A stretch of 61,879 bases of DNA, from contig NZ_JAUFPU010000018.1 in the NCBI RefSeq assembly GCF_030409555.1, positions 845,191-907,069 of the forward strand. Reading direction: 5' to 3'. Position numbers and translations under genes: made by a program. Below the pieces are notes generated by a model. That model worked only from the letters and a program-made list of their open reading frames with translations. It had not been told where the DNA came from and ran no database searches. This document shows, piece by piece, positions 28,775 through 38,101 of this stretch; position 1 is the first letter of the stretch, and the number at the start of each line of letters is the position of its first letter. Origin of the DNA: Chitinimonas viridis (lineage in GTDB: Bacteria > Pseudomonadota > Gammaproteobacteria > Burkholderiales > Chitinimonadaceae).

Positions 28775-29228
28775 GGCAAAGACTCGGCTTAGGGTTGGTG
28801 GAACAAAACTCCGATTATGCCGTCATGTCGGCACACTACAAGCGACTAAGAGCCTAGTTATGAACTCAGGACATCAATAGGTGATGACGGATTGCGCAGG
28901 CGCCAGGGTAACCCTGGCGCCAGAGCTCAGGGCAGACTGATACATGGGGCTCTTCCCTGATTTATCCCACACCCCCCGCCCGCGCCGCCGCGCGGGAGCC
29001 TCGCTGACGCTCGTTATCCATTGCGAACCCGCTTCAGCGCCCCTTATGAACTCAGGACATCAACAGGTGATGGCGAATCGTGCAGGCACCAGGGAGACCC
29101 TGGCGCTAAAGGTCGGGGCAGCCTGATGCTTTGGGCGCTTCCCTTATTGAACTGCCTGCCCTCGCCACTAGACTTGGTGTCAGGCCGCGGATAATTAGCG
29201 CAAGCTGCCGAACAGTACTACCACGATC
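28775..29228. repeat. Divergent intergenic region carrying two hairpin-repeat copies
   Basis: 454 bp between proB and msrQ. It holds two copies of the repeat family: a hairpin GGCGCCAGGG-TAA-CCCTGGCGCC (28899-28921) followed by the GC-rich block at 28950-29005 (shared with 30.5-30.7 kb), and a second hairpin with one mismatch (29086-29106) preceded by a repeat of ATGAACTCAGGACATCAA (about 28860 and 29047). Promoters of proB and msrQ must lie around them but none is obvious. Confidence 0.75.
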
Positions 29229-29861
29229 ATGCCCAGCCTTCCATCAACCTCGCCTACCCTAGCCATGAAACCACTGTCCGGCGCCCTCTCTATCGGTCTT
29301 ATCAAGGCCATGGTCTTCATCCTTTGCCTGCTACCGCTGGGCAGGGCGGCTTATATCGTGCTCAGTGGCGAGGCGGTCAACCCCATCGAGTTCATTACTC
29401 GCTCCACCGGCACCTGGACATTGGTGTTCCTGTTGCTGACCCTGGCCATCACCCCCCTGCGGCGGCTGAGCGGTTACACCGTGCTGATCAAGCTGCGACG
29501 CATGCTGGGCCTGTATGCCTTCTTCTATGCCAGCCTGCACTTCACCACCTATCTGTGGCTGGACCAGTTCTTTGATGTGGCCGCCATCATCCGTGATATC
29601 GCCAAGCGGCCCTTCATCTCTTTGGGTTTTGCCGCCTTCGTGCTGTTGATCCCGCTGGCACTCACCTCCACCGATGCCATGATGCGGCGGTTGAAGCGCA
29701 ACTGGGGGCGCCTGCACAAGCTGGTCTACGGCATCGCCCTGCTGGGCGTGCTGCACTACTGGTGGCTGGTCAAGAAAGACCTGACCCAGCCGCTGATCTA
29801 CGCAGCCATCCTGGGCCTGCTATTGGGGCTGCGCCTGTGGTGGCGTTGGCGGGGAGCCTAG
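29229..29861 (+). CDS. msrQ: Haem-binding membrane subunit of a methionine sulfoxide reductase system
   Basis: MsrQ (YedZ) is a b-type cytochrome of the inner membrane that feeds electrons to the periplasmic molybdoenzyme MsrP, which repairs oxidised methionine in envelope proteins. 210 aa with six predicted helices and the ferric-reductase-like transmembrane pattern. The likely haem histidines are in SLHFTTY, RLHKLVYG and GVLHYWW. ATG 29265 (MKPLSGAL) is an alternative start. msrP, usually just upstream, is absent here. Confidence 0.9.
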   Translation: MPSLPSTSPTLAMKPLSGALSIGLIKAMVFILCLLPLGRAAYIVLSGEAVNPIEFITRSTGTWTLVFLLLTLAITPLRRLSGYTVLIKLRRMLGLYAFFYASLHFTTYLWLDQFFDVAAIIRDIAKRPFISLGFAAFVLLIPLALTSTDAMMRRLKRNWGRLHKLVYGIALLGVLHYWWLVKKDLTQPLIYAAILGLLLGLRLWWRWRGA

Positions 29862-30030
29862 CCAGCCTTGTAGGTCGTGTCGTGTGGCTACATGCGGCAC
29901 CGGTACTCGGGAATCTTGGGTGGTGCCGGAGCTGATGATAGACGCCTGTTCTCGACATTTTCGCCGTGAATTTTCCACCCGCCACCAAGGCGGGGTGGCA
30001 ATCCCACACGGCTTGGCCTTGAATGATGGG

Positions 30031-30408
30031 ATGCAAGAAGCACCATACCCCTACGTCTGGCTGGGGGAGGATGGCATCCTGCGGCTGGATTACGGGCGTA
30101 ATCCCCGCATAGACCTGGAAGCCATACAGTCAGCCTTGCGCCAGCACGTCGCGATCTCCACCGTGCCGCGCCCGGTACTGGTCAAAGGCCAGGGTATGGT
30201 CACGTCTACTGCCGAGGCAGAGGACTATGCCGCCACCCCCGAGGTCATGGCCGTCACCACCGCTGTCGCGCTAATGCAGCCCACCACCATTGCCCGCATT
30301 GCCGCCAAGCTCTACCTGACCTATCGCCAGCCGCCCTACCCTTGCCGCGCCTTCGACCGGGAGGCCGATGCCATAGACTGGTTGCTGCAGTACGTGCCCA
30401 GGGAGTGA
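30031..30408 (+). CDS. Small STAS/SpoIIAA-like protein (DUF7793-like)
   Basis: 125 aa from ATG 30031. The pattern of a short beta strand (YVWLGEDGILRLDY), a helix, VLVKGQGMVTST, a helix with EVMAVTTAVAL, and a C-terminal FDREADAIDWLLQY resembles the STAS/SpoIIAA-like fold proteins of about 125 aa, which have no known enzyme activity. The frame is open back to a GTG at 29884 (174 aa), but the extra part has no family look. It follows msrQ at 169 bp on the same strand. Confidence 0.5.
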   Translation: MQEAPYPYVWLGEDGILRLDYGRNPRIDLEAIQSALRQHVAISTVPRPVLVKGQGMVTSTAEAEDYAATPEVMAVTTAVALMQPTTIARIAAKLYLTYRQPPYPCRAFDREADAIDWLLQYVPRE

Positions 30409-30848
30409 GAGCCTGTGATGGACGCAAGTCATAGCAGCTTGGGGCAGGCGACACAGGCGCCAGGGAAACCCTGGCGCTAGACGTCAGCGTCGCCTGATAC
30501 GGTAGGCTCTCCCCTGATTTATCCCACACCCCCCGCCCGCGCCGCCGCGCGGGAGCCTCGCTCTCGCTCGACACCTGTGATGGACGCAAGTCATAGCAGG
30601 CGGGACAGGCGCAACAGGCGCCAGGAAAACCCTCGCGCTAGACGTCAGCGTCGCCTGATACGGTAGGCTCTCCCCTGATTTATCCCACACCCCCCGCCCG
30701 CGCCGCCGCGCGGGAGCCTCGCTCTCGCTCGACACCTTTTATGCACGCAAGTCATAGCAGGTGGGACAGGCGCAACAGGCGCCAGGGAAACCCTGGCGCT
30801 AGACGTCAGCGCAGCCGGGTACGACAAGCTCAGCAGCCGTTGAGCGTG
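30409..30848. repeat. Tandem array of a 161-162 bp hairpin repeat
   Basis: Two full units (30414-30575, 30576-30736) and a partial third (30737 to about 30820) in direct orientation, nearly identical. Each has a leader like GATGGACGCAAGTCATAGCAG, then a GCGCCAGGG-AAA-CCCTGGCGC hairpin (30457-30477; a mutated copy at 30618-30638; 30779-30799), GACGTCAGCGTCGCCTGATAC, and a GC-rich block around ATTTATCCCACACCCCCC. The array fills the convergent gap between the STAS-like gene and the copper chaperone and may act as a terminator. Confidence 0.9.
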
Positions 30849-31277
30849 CTACTTCCCCGCCAGGTCGCGCACTTCCGCCGTGGTATTCAGCTTGATGGAC
30901 TTACCATCCTGTTCCACGTGGAGCACCAGCGGCAGTTGCTCGCCCACCTTGAGCGGCGCCTTCAGCTGCATCAGCATCAAGTGGTAGCTACCAGGCTTGA
31001 GCGCCATGGTCTGGCCGGCGGGCAGGGGCAGTTTGTCCAGCTGGCGCATCTTCATTACGCCGCCTTCCATCTTCATTTCGTGCACCTCCACCATGGCGGC
31101 AGCTGGGCTGCTGGCGCCGGTCAGCACGGCTGCCTTGCCGGCGGTGATCTCCAGGAATGCCCCCGAAACCGGCTGGCCCGGCACAGTGGCGCGCGCCCAG
31201 GCGTGCTTGACGGTGATATCGGCGGCCAGGGTGGCGCTTGCAGCCAGGAGCAGGCTGGTGATCAGGGCGATTTTCAT
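30849..31277 (-). CDS. Periplasmic copper chaperone, PCu(A)C family
   Basis: Binds Cu(I) in the periplasm and helps deliver it to the CuA centre of cytochrome c oxidase or buffers copper. 142 aa; signal peptide MKIALITSLLLAASATLA. The copper motif H(M)x10Mx21HxM is readable as VHEMKMEGGVMKMR followed by YHLMLM. No SCO or cytochrome oxidase gene is adjacent. A parS-like sequence (30910-30925) lies inside the coding region. Confidence 0.9.
   Translation of the reverse strand: MKIALITSLLLAASATLAADITVKHAWARATVPGQPVSGAFLEITAGKAAVLTGASSPAAAMVEVHEMKMEGGVMKMRQLDKLPLPAGQTMALKPGSYHLMLMQLKAPLKVGEQLPLVLHVEQDGKSIKLNTTAEVRDLAGK
30910..30925. promoter_or_regulatory. parS-like ParB binding site
   Basis: TGTTCCACGTGGAGCA differs at one position from TGTTCCACGTGGAACA, a standard form of the bacterial chromosomal parS palindrome. 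It lies within the copper chaperone gene; parS sites are often inside genes. Confidence 0.5.
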
Positions 31278-31361
31278 GGGGGTCTCGGGCTGGGTTAAGG
31301 GGATAGCTTAGCCGCCTGGGCGGGCTGCCGGGCTGCGGCACAATGTCGCAGCCCGCTGCCA

Positions 31362-32039
31362 TCAGACATAGGGTGTCGGGTCGGCCACACCGGCCGCCTC
31401 GAAGCCGGCGCGGCGCAGACGGCAGGCATCGCAGGCACCGCAGGCACGGCCTTGCAGGTCGGCCTTGTAGCAGGAGACGGTCAGCGCATAGTGTACGCCC
31501 AGGGCCACACCGGTCTTGATGATCTCCGCCTTGGTCAGCTTGATCAGGGGGGTGCGTATGCTGAGCGTGGCACCCTCCACCCCGACCTTGGTGGCCAGAT
31601 TGGCCATCATCTCGAAGGCCGAGATGAATTCGGGGCGGCAATCGGGGTAGCCGGAGTAGTCCACCGCGTTGACGCCGATAAAGATGTCATTGGCGCCCAG
31701 CACTTCGGTCCAGCCCAGGGCGAAGGACAGCATGATGGTATTGCGGGCCGGTACATAGGTCACCGGTATCTCGCCCTCCTTCACCCCATCCACCGGCACA
31801 TCGATGGCGGCGTCGGTCAGGGCCGAGCCGCCGAAGGCGGCCAGGTCTATGGTCGCGATGCGGTGTTCCTTGGCGCCCAACCCCAGGGCCACGCGCCGGG
31901 CGGCTGCCAGCTCGGCATTGTGGCGTTGGCCGTAGTCAAAGCTCAGGCAATAGCACTCATAGCCCTGGTTCTGTGCCAAGGCCAGTACGGTGGCGGAGTC
32001 CAATCCGCCCGAAAGCAGGATGACAGCTTTTTTCTGCAT
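31362..32039 (-). CDS. queC: 7-cyano-7-deazaguanine synthase
   Basis: Converts 7-carboxy-7-deazaguanine to preQ0 with ATP and ammonia in queuosine tRNA-modification synthesis. 225 aa from ATG 32039 ([19 protein letters not shown]); 12 upstream codons are not conserved. The PP-loop SGGLDS is at 10-15. Four C-terminal cysteines ([21 protein letters not shown]) bind zinc. queE lies 238 bp upstream on the same strand, so the two probably work as one pathway unit. Confidence 0.95.
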   Translation of the reverse strand: MQKKAVILLSGGLDSATVLALAQNQGYECYCLSFDYGQRHNAELAAARRVALGLGAKEHRIATIDLAAFGGSALTDAAIDVPVDGVKEGEIPVTYVPARNTIMLSFALGWTEVLGANDIFIGVNAVDYSGYPDCRPEFISAFEMMANLATKVGVEGATLSIRTPLIKLTKAEIIKTGVALGVHYALTVSCYKADLQGRACGACDACRLRRAGFEAAGVADPTPYV

Positions 32040-32277
32040 GGTGTGTCCCGTTGTATCGGTTATGGGGGCTTCCAAAGGCCGCAGTGTCTACGCAAGGCAG
32101 GGTGCGAGCGCCCCACTCGATGCAACATAGGCTTGCTATGCAAGCAGCCATCTTGCACGAGCAAGGCCGTATCGCAACGAGAATGCGGTGTCTGGAAGTT
32201 CCCTTAAATCAATTGGCCTGCGCCGCTTCGCTGGCAAGCAGGGCTGGGGCCGGGCCGCCTGCAGGCTGACCTTCACG

Positions 32278-32922
32278 CTATACCCCCGGCTTGTCGCCCC
32301 ACAATATCTTGTGCAACTGCACCTGCACCCTGACCGGCAGCTTGTCTGCCAGCACCCACTCGGCCAGGTCCCTGGGCGGCAGCGACTCCCACACCGGGCT
32401 GAAAATCACCGGGCACAGCGTGAACAGCTGGTTGTCCTGCAGCAGGTCCCGCGCCCATTCGTAGTCGTGCCGGTGCACCAGCACCAGCTTGAGTTCATCG
32501 CGCGCCGTCAGGTGCTGCAGATTGGCCCACAGGTTCTTTTCCACCTCGCCAGAGCCTGGCGTCTTGATATCAACGATACGCGACACGCGCGGGTCTACCG
32601 TTTCTATCGGCAGGTGGCCGCTGGTTTCCAGGCTGACCGAAAAACCGGCATCGCACAGCTGCGTCAGCAGCGCGTGGCAGCCGGCCTGGGCCAAGGGCTC
32701 GCCCCCGGTGACGCAGACATAAGGCGTGCCGTGCTGCGCCACTTCTTCCAGTATGGCGGCCAGGCTCATGCGTTTGCCGCCATGGAAGGCATAGGCGCTA
32801 TCGCAGTAGCCACAGCGCAAGGGGCAGCCGGTCAGGCGCACGAAGACCGTGGGCAGGCCCAGCCGGCTGGTTTCGCCCTGCAGCGAGTAGAAGATTTCGG
32901 TAATGCGTAGGGAGCTAGACAT
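32278..32922 (-). CDS. queE: 7-carboxy-7-deazaguanine synthase
   Basis: Radical SAM enzyme that contracts 6-carboxytetrahydropterin to 7-carboxy-7-deazaguanine in queuosine synthesis. 214 aa; starts ITEIFYSLQGE, then the Fe-S site CPLRCGYCD (C-x3-C-x2-C), then VTGGEPL, and C-terminal HKILWG. All fit QueE. queD and queF are not in the window. Confidence 0.94.
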   Translation of the reverse strand: MSSSLRITEIFYSLQGETSRLGLPTVFVRLTGCPLRCGYCDSAYAFHGGKRMSLAAILEEVAQHGTPYVCVTGGEPLAQAGCHALLTQLCDAGFSVSLETSGHLPIETVDPRVSRIVDIKTPGSGEVEKNLWANLQHLTARDELKLVLVHRHDYEWARDLLQDNQLFTLCPVIFSPVWESLPPRDLAEWVLADKLPVRVQVQLHKILWGDKPGV

Positions 32923-32941
32923 CCTGTACCCAGAAAAGCCA

Positions 32942-32967
32942 ACGGCATGGGCGGCCGCCCATGCCGT
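32942..32967 (-). terminator. 26-bp perfect palindrome, terminator of the DUF2807 gene
   Basis: A perfect palindrome whose minus-strand copy is followed by TTGGCTTTTC. It lies between the DUF2807 stop and the queE start, so it can end the DUF2807 transcript. Confidence 0.6.
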
Positions 32968-33101
32968 ATTGCAACTGGCTGAATTATCTCAGAAATCCCC
33001 CCGGACGCGAAGCTTGCCTGTGCGCTTCTGACGACTGCGCGAAAACCCCTGCCTGATACAGGTGGTAACCCCCGTATCCATCGCTGTCCGCCGCGCTGTC
33101 C

Positions 33102-33758
33102 TCAGTTACCCGCGCTGACGCTGCCTATGCCAGACACCGTCTTGCTTACCTTGGCGGGCTTGCCGTAGTAGGTCAGCGAACCGATACCATCAACAGCGGC
33201 AGTCAGCGACTCGCTGGCGTAGACACTGATAGCCCCCACGCCTTCCAGGCTGACGCTGACGTCGCGTGCCTTGAGGGCATCCAGGTCCAGCGCGCCGGCA
33301 CCAGACGCCTGCACGGACAGCTTGCCTACCCGGCCGGTAGCAGTGACCAGGCCAGCACCTTCGTACTCCAGGCTGAACTGCTCGCTGTTGATGTCGTGGA
33401 ATATCGTCTTGCCGGCGCCTTCATGGCTGTAGGCCGTCAGCTTGGGTACCGTCACCTCGATGCGCAGCTTGCTGTCGTCCTTCAGGTGCACGGTCTGCTT
33501 GCCATCCTTGAAGCGGATATGCAGCTGCTTGTTCTGCACCACGGTCTCGATCAGCGGCTGCAGGTTGTCGTCGGCCTTGACCTTGACCGAAGGCGCGGGG
33601 CCGACCTTCACATCGAGTATCCAGACACCATCGCTGCGGATGGACTGGAAGTCGGTCACCGGTCGTTGCTGCTCCACCACGCGGCCACTGCCGCGCACTT
33701 CTTCGGCCAGTACCGGGGTGATCAGGGCAAGGGCAATCAAGGCTGCAGGCATTTGCAT
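33102..33758 (-). CDS. DUF2807 (GIN-domain) exported protein
   Basis: 218 aa with a signal peptide (MQMPAALIALALITPVLA). The rest is a right-handed beta-helix-like DUF2807/GIN domain: short repeating strands with SGAG, EGAG, EGVG and DGIGSLTYYG turns. This family is exported, and its members are often put under envelope-stress control; its role is not known. GGAGACCGCC precedes the ATG. A perfect 16-bp palindrome at 33776-33791 sits 18 bp upstream of the start. Confidence 0.85.
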   Translation of the reverse strand: MQMPAALIALALITPVLAEEVRGSGRVVEQQRPVTDFQSIRSDGVWILDVKVGPAPSVKVKADDNLQPLIETVVQNKQLHIRFKDGKQTVHLKDDSKLRIEVTVPKLTAYSHEGAGKTIFHDINSEQFSLEYEGAGLVTATGRVGKLSVQASGAGALDLDALKARDVSVSLEGVGAISVYASESLTAAVDGIGSLTYYGKPAKVSKTVSGIGSVSAGN

Positions 33759-33775
33759 GGCGGTCTCCTAGTTAG

Positions 33776-33791
33776 CATACTAATTAGTATG
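33776..33791. promoter_or_regulatory. 16-bp palindromic operator upstream of DUF2807 gene
   Basis: CATACTAATTAGTATG is a perfect palindrome, 18 bp before the start codon, where a bound MarR- or TetR-type dimer would block the promoter or early transcript. The regulator is not encoded next door. Confidence 0.6.
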
Positions 33792-33837
33792 TTACTAATC
33801 CGGTGTAATTGCAAACCACCCAGCCTACTGACCCAGG

Positions 33838-34362
33838 CTAGCCGTGGTGCATTGGATCACGGGCCATACGCTCCCAGCTAGGCCAGTCTATCTCCCTGCC
33901 CGGATAGGCCACCGCGGCAAAAGGCCAACACGCCGCCAGCCACGGCTGCAATGCCTGCAAAACCTGCTGCGCATCGATATCCGACTGCAATGAAGATAGC
34001 CAGAAAAACAACTGCGCCTGAAAACGCGTCTTCCTGAGGTCGCCATCCAACCTGGACTTGATCGGCCTGATATAGACACAGCCAAGATAGCGCTCCCCGC
34101 AGGGGTCGAGCATGGCGTAGGCAAATGCCTTGCGCTGCTGGAACTCCACCTCGTGGCGCGCAAGATCGGCCAGGTTCTCCGCGTATTCCATGTCCGCATC
34201 AGGCCAGCCGTTGGCTGGGCCGAAAACATACCGGATATCGCCAGCGCTGGCCCTTACTGCGGCCAGATCCTGTTCGACGTATCGGGGTGCCAACACCTGT
34301 AACTGAAAATGCTCGCCGTGCCATTCAAGCGGTGGTGTAAAGCTGTCAGGAACAAAGCTCAT
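33838..34362 (-). CDS. GNAT-like N-acetyltransferase
   Basis: 174 aa, GNAT-fold protein of a RimJ/RimL-like subgroup with a start FVPDSFTPPLEW, a central AENLADLARHEVEFQQRKAFAYAMLDP and GERYLGCVYIRPI strand. The acetyl-CoA pyrophosphate loop is not a clear Q/R-x-x-G-x-G, so activity is uncertain. Single gene between the DUF2807 gene and parC. Substrate unknown. Confidence 0.7.
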   Translation of the reverse strand: MSFVPDSFTPPLEWHGEHFQLQVLAPRYVEQDLAAVRASAGDIRYVFGPANGWPDADMEYAENLADLARHEVEFQQRKAFAYAMLDPCGERYLGCVYIRPIKSRLDGDLRKTRFQAQLFFWLSSLQSDIDAQQVLQALQPWLAACWPFAAVAYPGREIDWPSWERMARDPMHHG

Positions 34363-34392
34363 TGAACTCCCTTCAGCATCAAGCTGAGCGCC

Positions 34393-36771
34393 TTAAAACC
34401 CAGCCAGCTTCAACCCACCCACCAAGGGCTTGCCCTTCTTGGCCCGCTTGCCCACATAGGGCGCCAGGTCGTTGGCGTCGAAGGTCAGGCTCATGCTCTT
34501 GCCGCCACGGCCGGTGCCGTTCAGCGTCAGGCTCTTGCCATCGCTGATGGTGATGGCCGCCAGCTTATCACCCTCGTCCAGTGCCATGGCGATCATGCCG
34601 CGCCCGCCGCCCGACAGCGCCTTGAGCTCAGCCAGGGGGAAGGCATGCAGGCGGGCCGATACCGACAGGCAGCAGACCAGGTTACCCTCGGCCGGGCTGA
34701 AGGTGGCGATCTTCAGCAGCTCTTCCCCGTCATCCAGCGACAGGAAGGCCTTGCCAGCCTTCTGCCGGGTCAGCAGATCCTTGAACTCGCAGTGGAAGGC
34801 ATAGCCGTTGGCGCCGGCGATCAACAAGGCCTGCTCCGGCCGCGCCGCCAGCAACTGCACGATGCGGCTCTTGGCTGCCAGGTCGATCACCGAAGCCACC
34901 GGCACCCCGTCACCGCGCCCGCCCGGCAGATTGCCCGCCAGCAGGTTGTAGACCCGGCCATCCGAGCCAAACAGCGCCACCGTATCGACCGAGCGGCACT
35001 CCAGCGCCGCCAGCAAGCTGTCGCCTTCCTTGAAGGTCAGGTTCTGGATCTCTAGGCCATGGCCGTTGCGGCTGCGTATCCAGCCTTTTTGCGAGACGAT
35101 GACGGTCAACGGCTCATCCACCACGGCCACCGTGATGCTGGCCTTCTCGGTGGCTTCAATCAAGGTGCGGCGGTCATCGCCAAAAGCCTTGGCGTCGTCG
35201 CGTATCTCCTTGACGATCAGTTTCTGCATGGCCGATTCATTGCCCAGCAGATGCTCCAGGCCGGCCTTCTCGTCACGCAGCTTGGCCAGTTCCTGCTCGA
35301 TCTTGATACCTTCAAGCCGGGCCAGCTGGCGCAGGCGGATTTCCAGGATATCGTCGGCCTGCCGCTCGCTGAGCTGGAAGGCCTGCATCAGGGCCGACTT
35401 GGGCTCATCGCTCTCGCGGATGATGCGAATCACCTCGTCGATATTGAGGTAGACCACCATGCGGCCTTCCAGGATATGGATGCGGTCATCCACCTGCCCC
35501 AGGCGGTGCGCGGTGCGGCGGCGCACGGTGGCAAAGCGGTACTGCACCCACTCCGCCAGCAGCTGCTTCAGCGATTTCTGCTGCGGCCGGCCATCAATGC
35601 CTATGGCCACCAGGTTGATGGACGAACTGCCCTCCAGACTGGTGTGGGTCAGCAGCATGTTGGCGAACTCGTCCGGGCTCTGGGTCCGCGACTTGGGTTC
35701 GAACACCAGCCGCACGGCCACGTCCTTGCCCGATTCATCGCGCACGGTATCGAGCTGGCTCAGCAGCAATTGCTTGAGCTGCACCTGCTCCTGGGTCAGT
35801 GCCTTCTTGCCCTTCTTGATCTTGGGGTTGGTCAGGTCCTCTATCTCTTCCAGCACCCGCTGCGACGAGGTATTGGGCGGCAGCTCGGTCACCACCAACT
35901 GCCACTGGCCGCGTGCCAGTTCCTCTATCTTCCAGCGTGCCCGCACCGCCAGGCTGCCACGGCCGCCCTCATAGGCTGTGCGTATCTGCTCGCGGCTGGA
36001 GATGATCTGGCCGCCACCAGGAAAATCCGGCCCCTGGATATGGTCCAGCAGCTCGTCCAGGCTGATCTGCGGCCGCTGTATCAGCGCCACTGCTGCATCG
36101 GCCACCTCGCGCAGATTGTGCGGCGGCATTTCGGTGGCCATGCCCACGGCGATACCCGATGCGCCGTTCAGCAGCAACATGGGCAGGCGGGCCGGCAGCA
36201 GCTTGGGCTCTTCGAATGCGCCATCGTAGTTGGGCACGAAGTCGGCGGTGCCCATATCGATTTCCGACAGCAGCAGCTCGGCGATCTTGGTCAAGCGCGC
36301 TTCGGTGTAGCGCATGGCCGCAGCGCCGTCGCCATCGCGCGAGCCGAAGTTGCCCTGGCCGTCCACCAACGGATAGCGCAGGGAGAAATTCTGCGCCAGC
36401 CGCACCATGGCGTCATAGGCCGAGGTATCGCCGTGCGGATGGTACTTACCCAGCACCTCACCCACCACCCGGGCCGATTTCACCGGCTTGGCCGTGGCAC
36501 CCAGGCCCATCTCGTGCATGGCGTAGAGGATGCGGCGCTGCACCGGCTTCTGCCCATCGCAGACATCCGGCAGGGCACGCCCCTTCACCACCGAGACGGC
36601 ATATTCCAGGTAGGCCCGCTCGGCATAGCGCCCCAGCGGCACGCTGTCGGCGCCAGCAAAGTCGGTCAGGCTGGGAGGCGGTGGCAGATCATTGCTGCCG
36701 GGCTCCGCAGCGACTGCCTCGGGCAGTTCGTCTTCCGGTTCATCGAGTGGCAGGTCTGGGATATCGGTCAT
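34393..36771 (-). CDS. parC: DNA topoisomerase IV subunit A
   Basis: Breaks and rejoins DNA in topoisomerase IV, which decatenates daughter chromosomes. 792 aa from ATG 36771 ([15 protein letters not shown]). An acidic 40-residue N-terminal extension precedes the core. The catalytic Tyr155 is in [10 protein letters not shown]; the quinolone-region helix [14 protein letters not shown] carries Thr116 and Asp120 at the positions of E. coli Ser80 and Glu84. A long coiled-coil (about 400-480) and a C-terminal beta-pinwheel (about 530-790) follow. parE is not adjacent. Confidence 0.95.
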   Translation of the reverse strand: MTDIPDLPLDEPEDELPEAVAAEPGSNDLPPPPSLTDFAGADSVPLGRYAERAYLEYAVSVVKGRALPDVCDGQKPVQRRILYAMHEMGLGATAKPVKSARVVGEVLGKYHPHGDTSAYDAMVRLAQNFSLRYPLVDGQGNFGSRDGDGAAAMRYTEARLTKIAELLLSEIDMGTADFVPNYDGAFEEPKLLPARLPMLLLNGASGIAVGMATEMPPHNLREVADAAVALIQRPQISLDELLDHIQGPDFPGGGQIISSREQIRTAYEGGRGSLAVRARWKIEELARGQWQLVVTELPPNTSSQRVLEEIEDLTNPKIKKGKKALTQEQVQLKQLLLSQLDTVRDESGKDVAVRLVFEPKSRTQSPDEFANMLLTHTSLEGSSSINLVAIGIDGRPQQKSLKQLLAEWVQYRFATVRRRTAHRLGQVDDRIHILEGRMVVYLNIDEVIRIIRESDEPKSALMQAFQLSERQADDILEIRLRQLARLEGIKIEQELAKLRDEKAGLEHLLGNESAMQKLIVKEIRDDAKAFGDDRRTLIEATEKASITVAVVDEPLTVIVSQKGWIRSRNGHGLEIQNLTFKEGDSLLAALECRSVDTVALFGSDGRVYNLLAGNLPGGRGDGVPVASVIDLAAKSRIVQLLAARPEQALLIAGANGYAFHCEFKDLLTRQKAGKAFLSLDDGEELLKIATFSPAEGNLVCCLSVSARLHAFPLAELKALSGGGRGMIAMALDEGDKLAAITISDGKSLTLNGTGRGGKSMSLTFDANDLAPYVGKRAKKGKPLVGGLKLAGF

Positions 36772-36940
36772 GGTGCTTACGGCTAAGAGGGTTCGGGCGG
36801 GCGGATGATGGCACGACGCAGGGGGCCAGGACAAATGAGGGCCGCAAAAAAAGGCAACGCCAGGCCAGCCTGACAACAGGCGGCAGAGGGCAGGCAAACC
36901 TGCTATGCCAATAGGGCCATCACCAGCTGGAGTCTACATC

Positions 36941-37666
36941 ATGCGCCTTGTCCCCCTACTGCTCATGCTGGCCGGCCTGACGGCCCAGGCGGCCGAGACG
37001 CTGCACATTGCCACTGCCGAATACCTGGGCTACGCCGAACCCAGCGGCAATGGCTACTACCTGGATCTGTTGCGCAAGATCTACCCGGCACCGGATTACC
37101 AGCTGAAGATCAGCTTCGTACCCTATGAAAGGGCGCGGGTGATGCTGGAGTCCGGCTCGGCCGACATCCTACCCAGCACCAGCCACTCACAGCGCAACAA
37201 GATGCCGCTGTCGGCCCAGATGACCGATATGGATGTGGTGGATGCCGCCGTGCAGGCTAGCCGCTTTCCCGCCTGGCAGGGCAAGGCCTCGCTGGCCGGC
37301 ATGCGGGTGGGCGCGCAGATAGGCTATGCCTTTACCGAATACGCGCCAGACATACGCATGGACTACCAGGAGAAGACTTCGCTGTCCGCCATGCTGGAGA
37401 TGCTGGCCGCCAACCGGCTGGATGTGGTGCTCGACTACGAGGCCGAGATGAAACCGCTGCTGGCCAAGCAGTCCAGGCAGGTCGGCATCGTGATCAAGCC
37501 AGCGGTACTGACCAAGCCCCTGTATTTCGGCTTTGTCGATAAGCCACGCGGCAAACAGCTCAAGGCCCGCTTTGATGCCGAGCTGACCAAGCTCAAGCAA
37601 TCGGGTGAGCTAAAGCGCTTGTTCATGGCCTACCCCAGCAACAACCCGAATGCGTTTCCCCCTTGA
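36941..37666 (+). CDS. Periplasmic solute-binding protein, family 3-like
   Basis: 241 aa from ATG 36941, preceded by GGAG at 9 nt. Signal peptide MRLVPLLLMLAGLTAQA. The body has the ABC-type amino-acid binding-protein (SBP_bac_3) plan: ETLHIATAEYLGY first strand, PYERARVMLESGSADILPSTS, LAGMRVGAQIGYAF and a C-terminal KQSGELKRLFMAY helix. No permease or ATPase gene is beside it, so it may be an orphan receptor or non-transport protein. Confidence 0.8.
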   Translation: MRLVPLLLMLAGLTAQAAETLHIATAEYLGYAEPSGNGYYLDLLRKIYPAPDYQLKISFVPYERARVMLESGSADILPSTSHSQRNKMPLSAQMTDMDVVDAAVQASRFPAWQGKASLAGMRVGAQIGYAFTEYAPDIRMDYQEKTSLSAMLEMLAANRLDVVLDYEAEMKPLLAKQSRQVGIVIKPAVLTKPLYFGFVDKPRGKQLKARFDAELTKLKQSGELKRLFMAYPSNNPNAFPP

Positions 37667-37698
37667 TGGGCGGGCCTTGCACAGCCTCCAGAAACAAC

Positions 37699-37721
37699 AA
37701 GGCCGCCCCTTGGGCGGCCTT
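37699..37721. terminator. Shared terminator hairpin between convergent genes
   Basis: Perfect 10-bp stem AAGGCCGCCC/GGGCGGCCTT with a 3-nt loop. On the minus strand it is followed by GTTGTTTC, so it best serves the acyl-CoA-binding protein gene, but it also sits 33 bp after the binding-protein gene on the plus strand. Confidence 0.75.
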
Positions 37722-37756
37722 GTCGCGATAGCACCAACGGGTGCTTAGCGCGGCGC

Positions 37757-38020
37757 TTATTCCTTGGCCTTCAGTGCTTCGACCAGGTCGATGTACTTTT
37801 GCTTAGCAGCGTCTTGCTCGGTGCCGGCCAGTTCAGCCCAGGCGTTGTACTTGGCGGCGCCGACAAAGTCGAACATGGAAGGCTTGTCGCCCTTCACATC
37901 GCCTTCACTGGCTTGCTTGAACAGCGCGTACAGCTTGAGCTTGACCGAATTGTCAGGGGCTTCGGAGAGCTTGGTGACGTCTTCGGCGGCTTGCTTGAAG
38001 TTTGCATCGATATCGGACAT
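37757..38020 (-). CDS. Acyl-CoA-binding protein
   Basis: 87-aa four-helix protein that binds long-chain acyl-CoA. Shows the ACBP signature: KLKLYALFKQASEGDVKGDKPSMFDFVGAAKYNAW with the ligand-contacting Tyr and Lys, and a C-terminal AAKQKYIDLVEAL helix. The family is mainly eukaryotic but occurs in some Proteobacteria. It lies 81 bp upstream of the pyrC' 3' end and may share lipid metabolism with phaC elsewhere; no direct link is seen. Confidence 0.92.
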   Translation of the reverse strand: MSDIDANFKQAAEDVTKLSEAPDNSVKLKLYALFKQASEGDVKGDKPSMFDFVGAAKYNAWAELAGTEQDAAKQKYIDLVEALKAKE

Positions 38021-38101
38021 GGCGTATTCCTCACTAATTCAGGGGTTCTGGTCGTGCTCGGGTCGGGGTCCATGGACCCTGTTAGAAGCTTGGCGTGCGT
38101 T

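Noticed and set aside
30254-30827. Three minus-strand ORFs with nearly the same protein (starting MSSESEAPARRRGRG or similar)
   Set aside because: They are read through the tandem DNA repeat units; the similarity comes from the repeated DNA. No ribosome site, and the frames overlap the hairpins.
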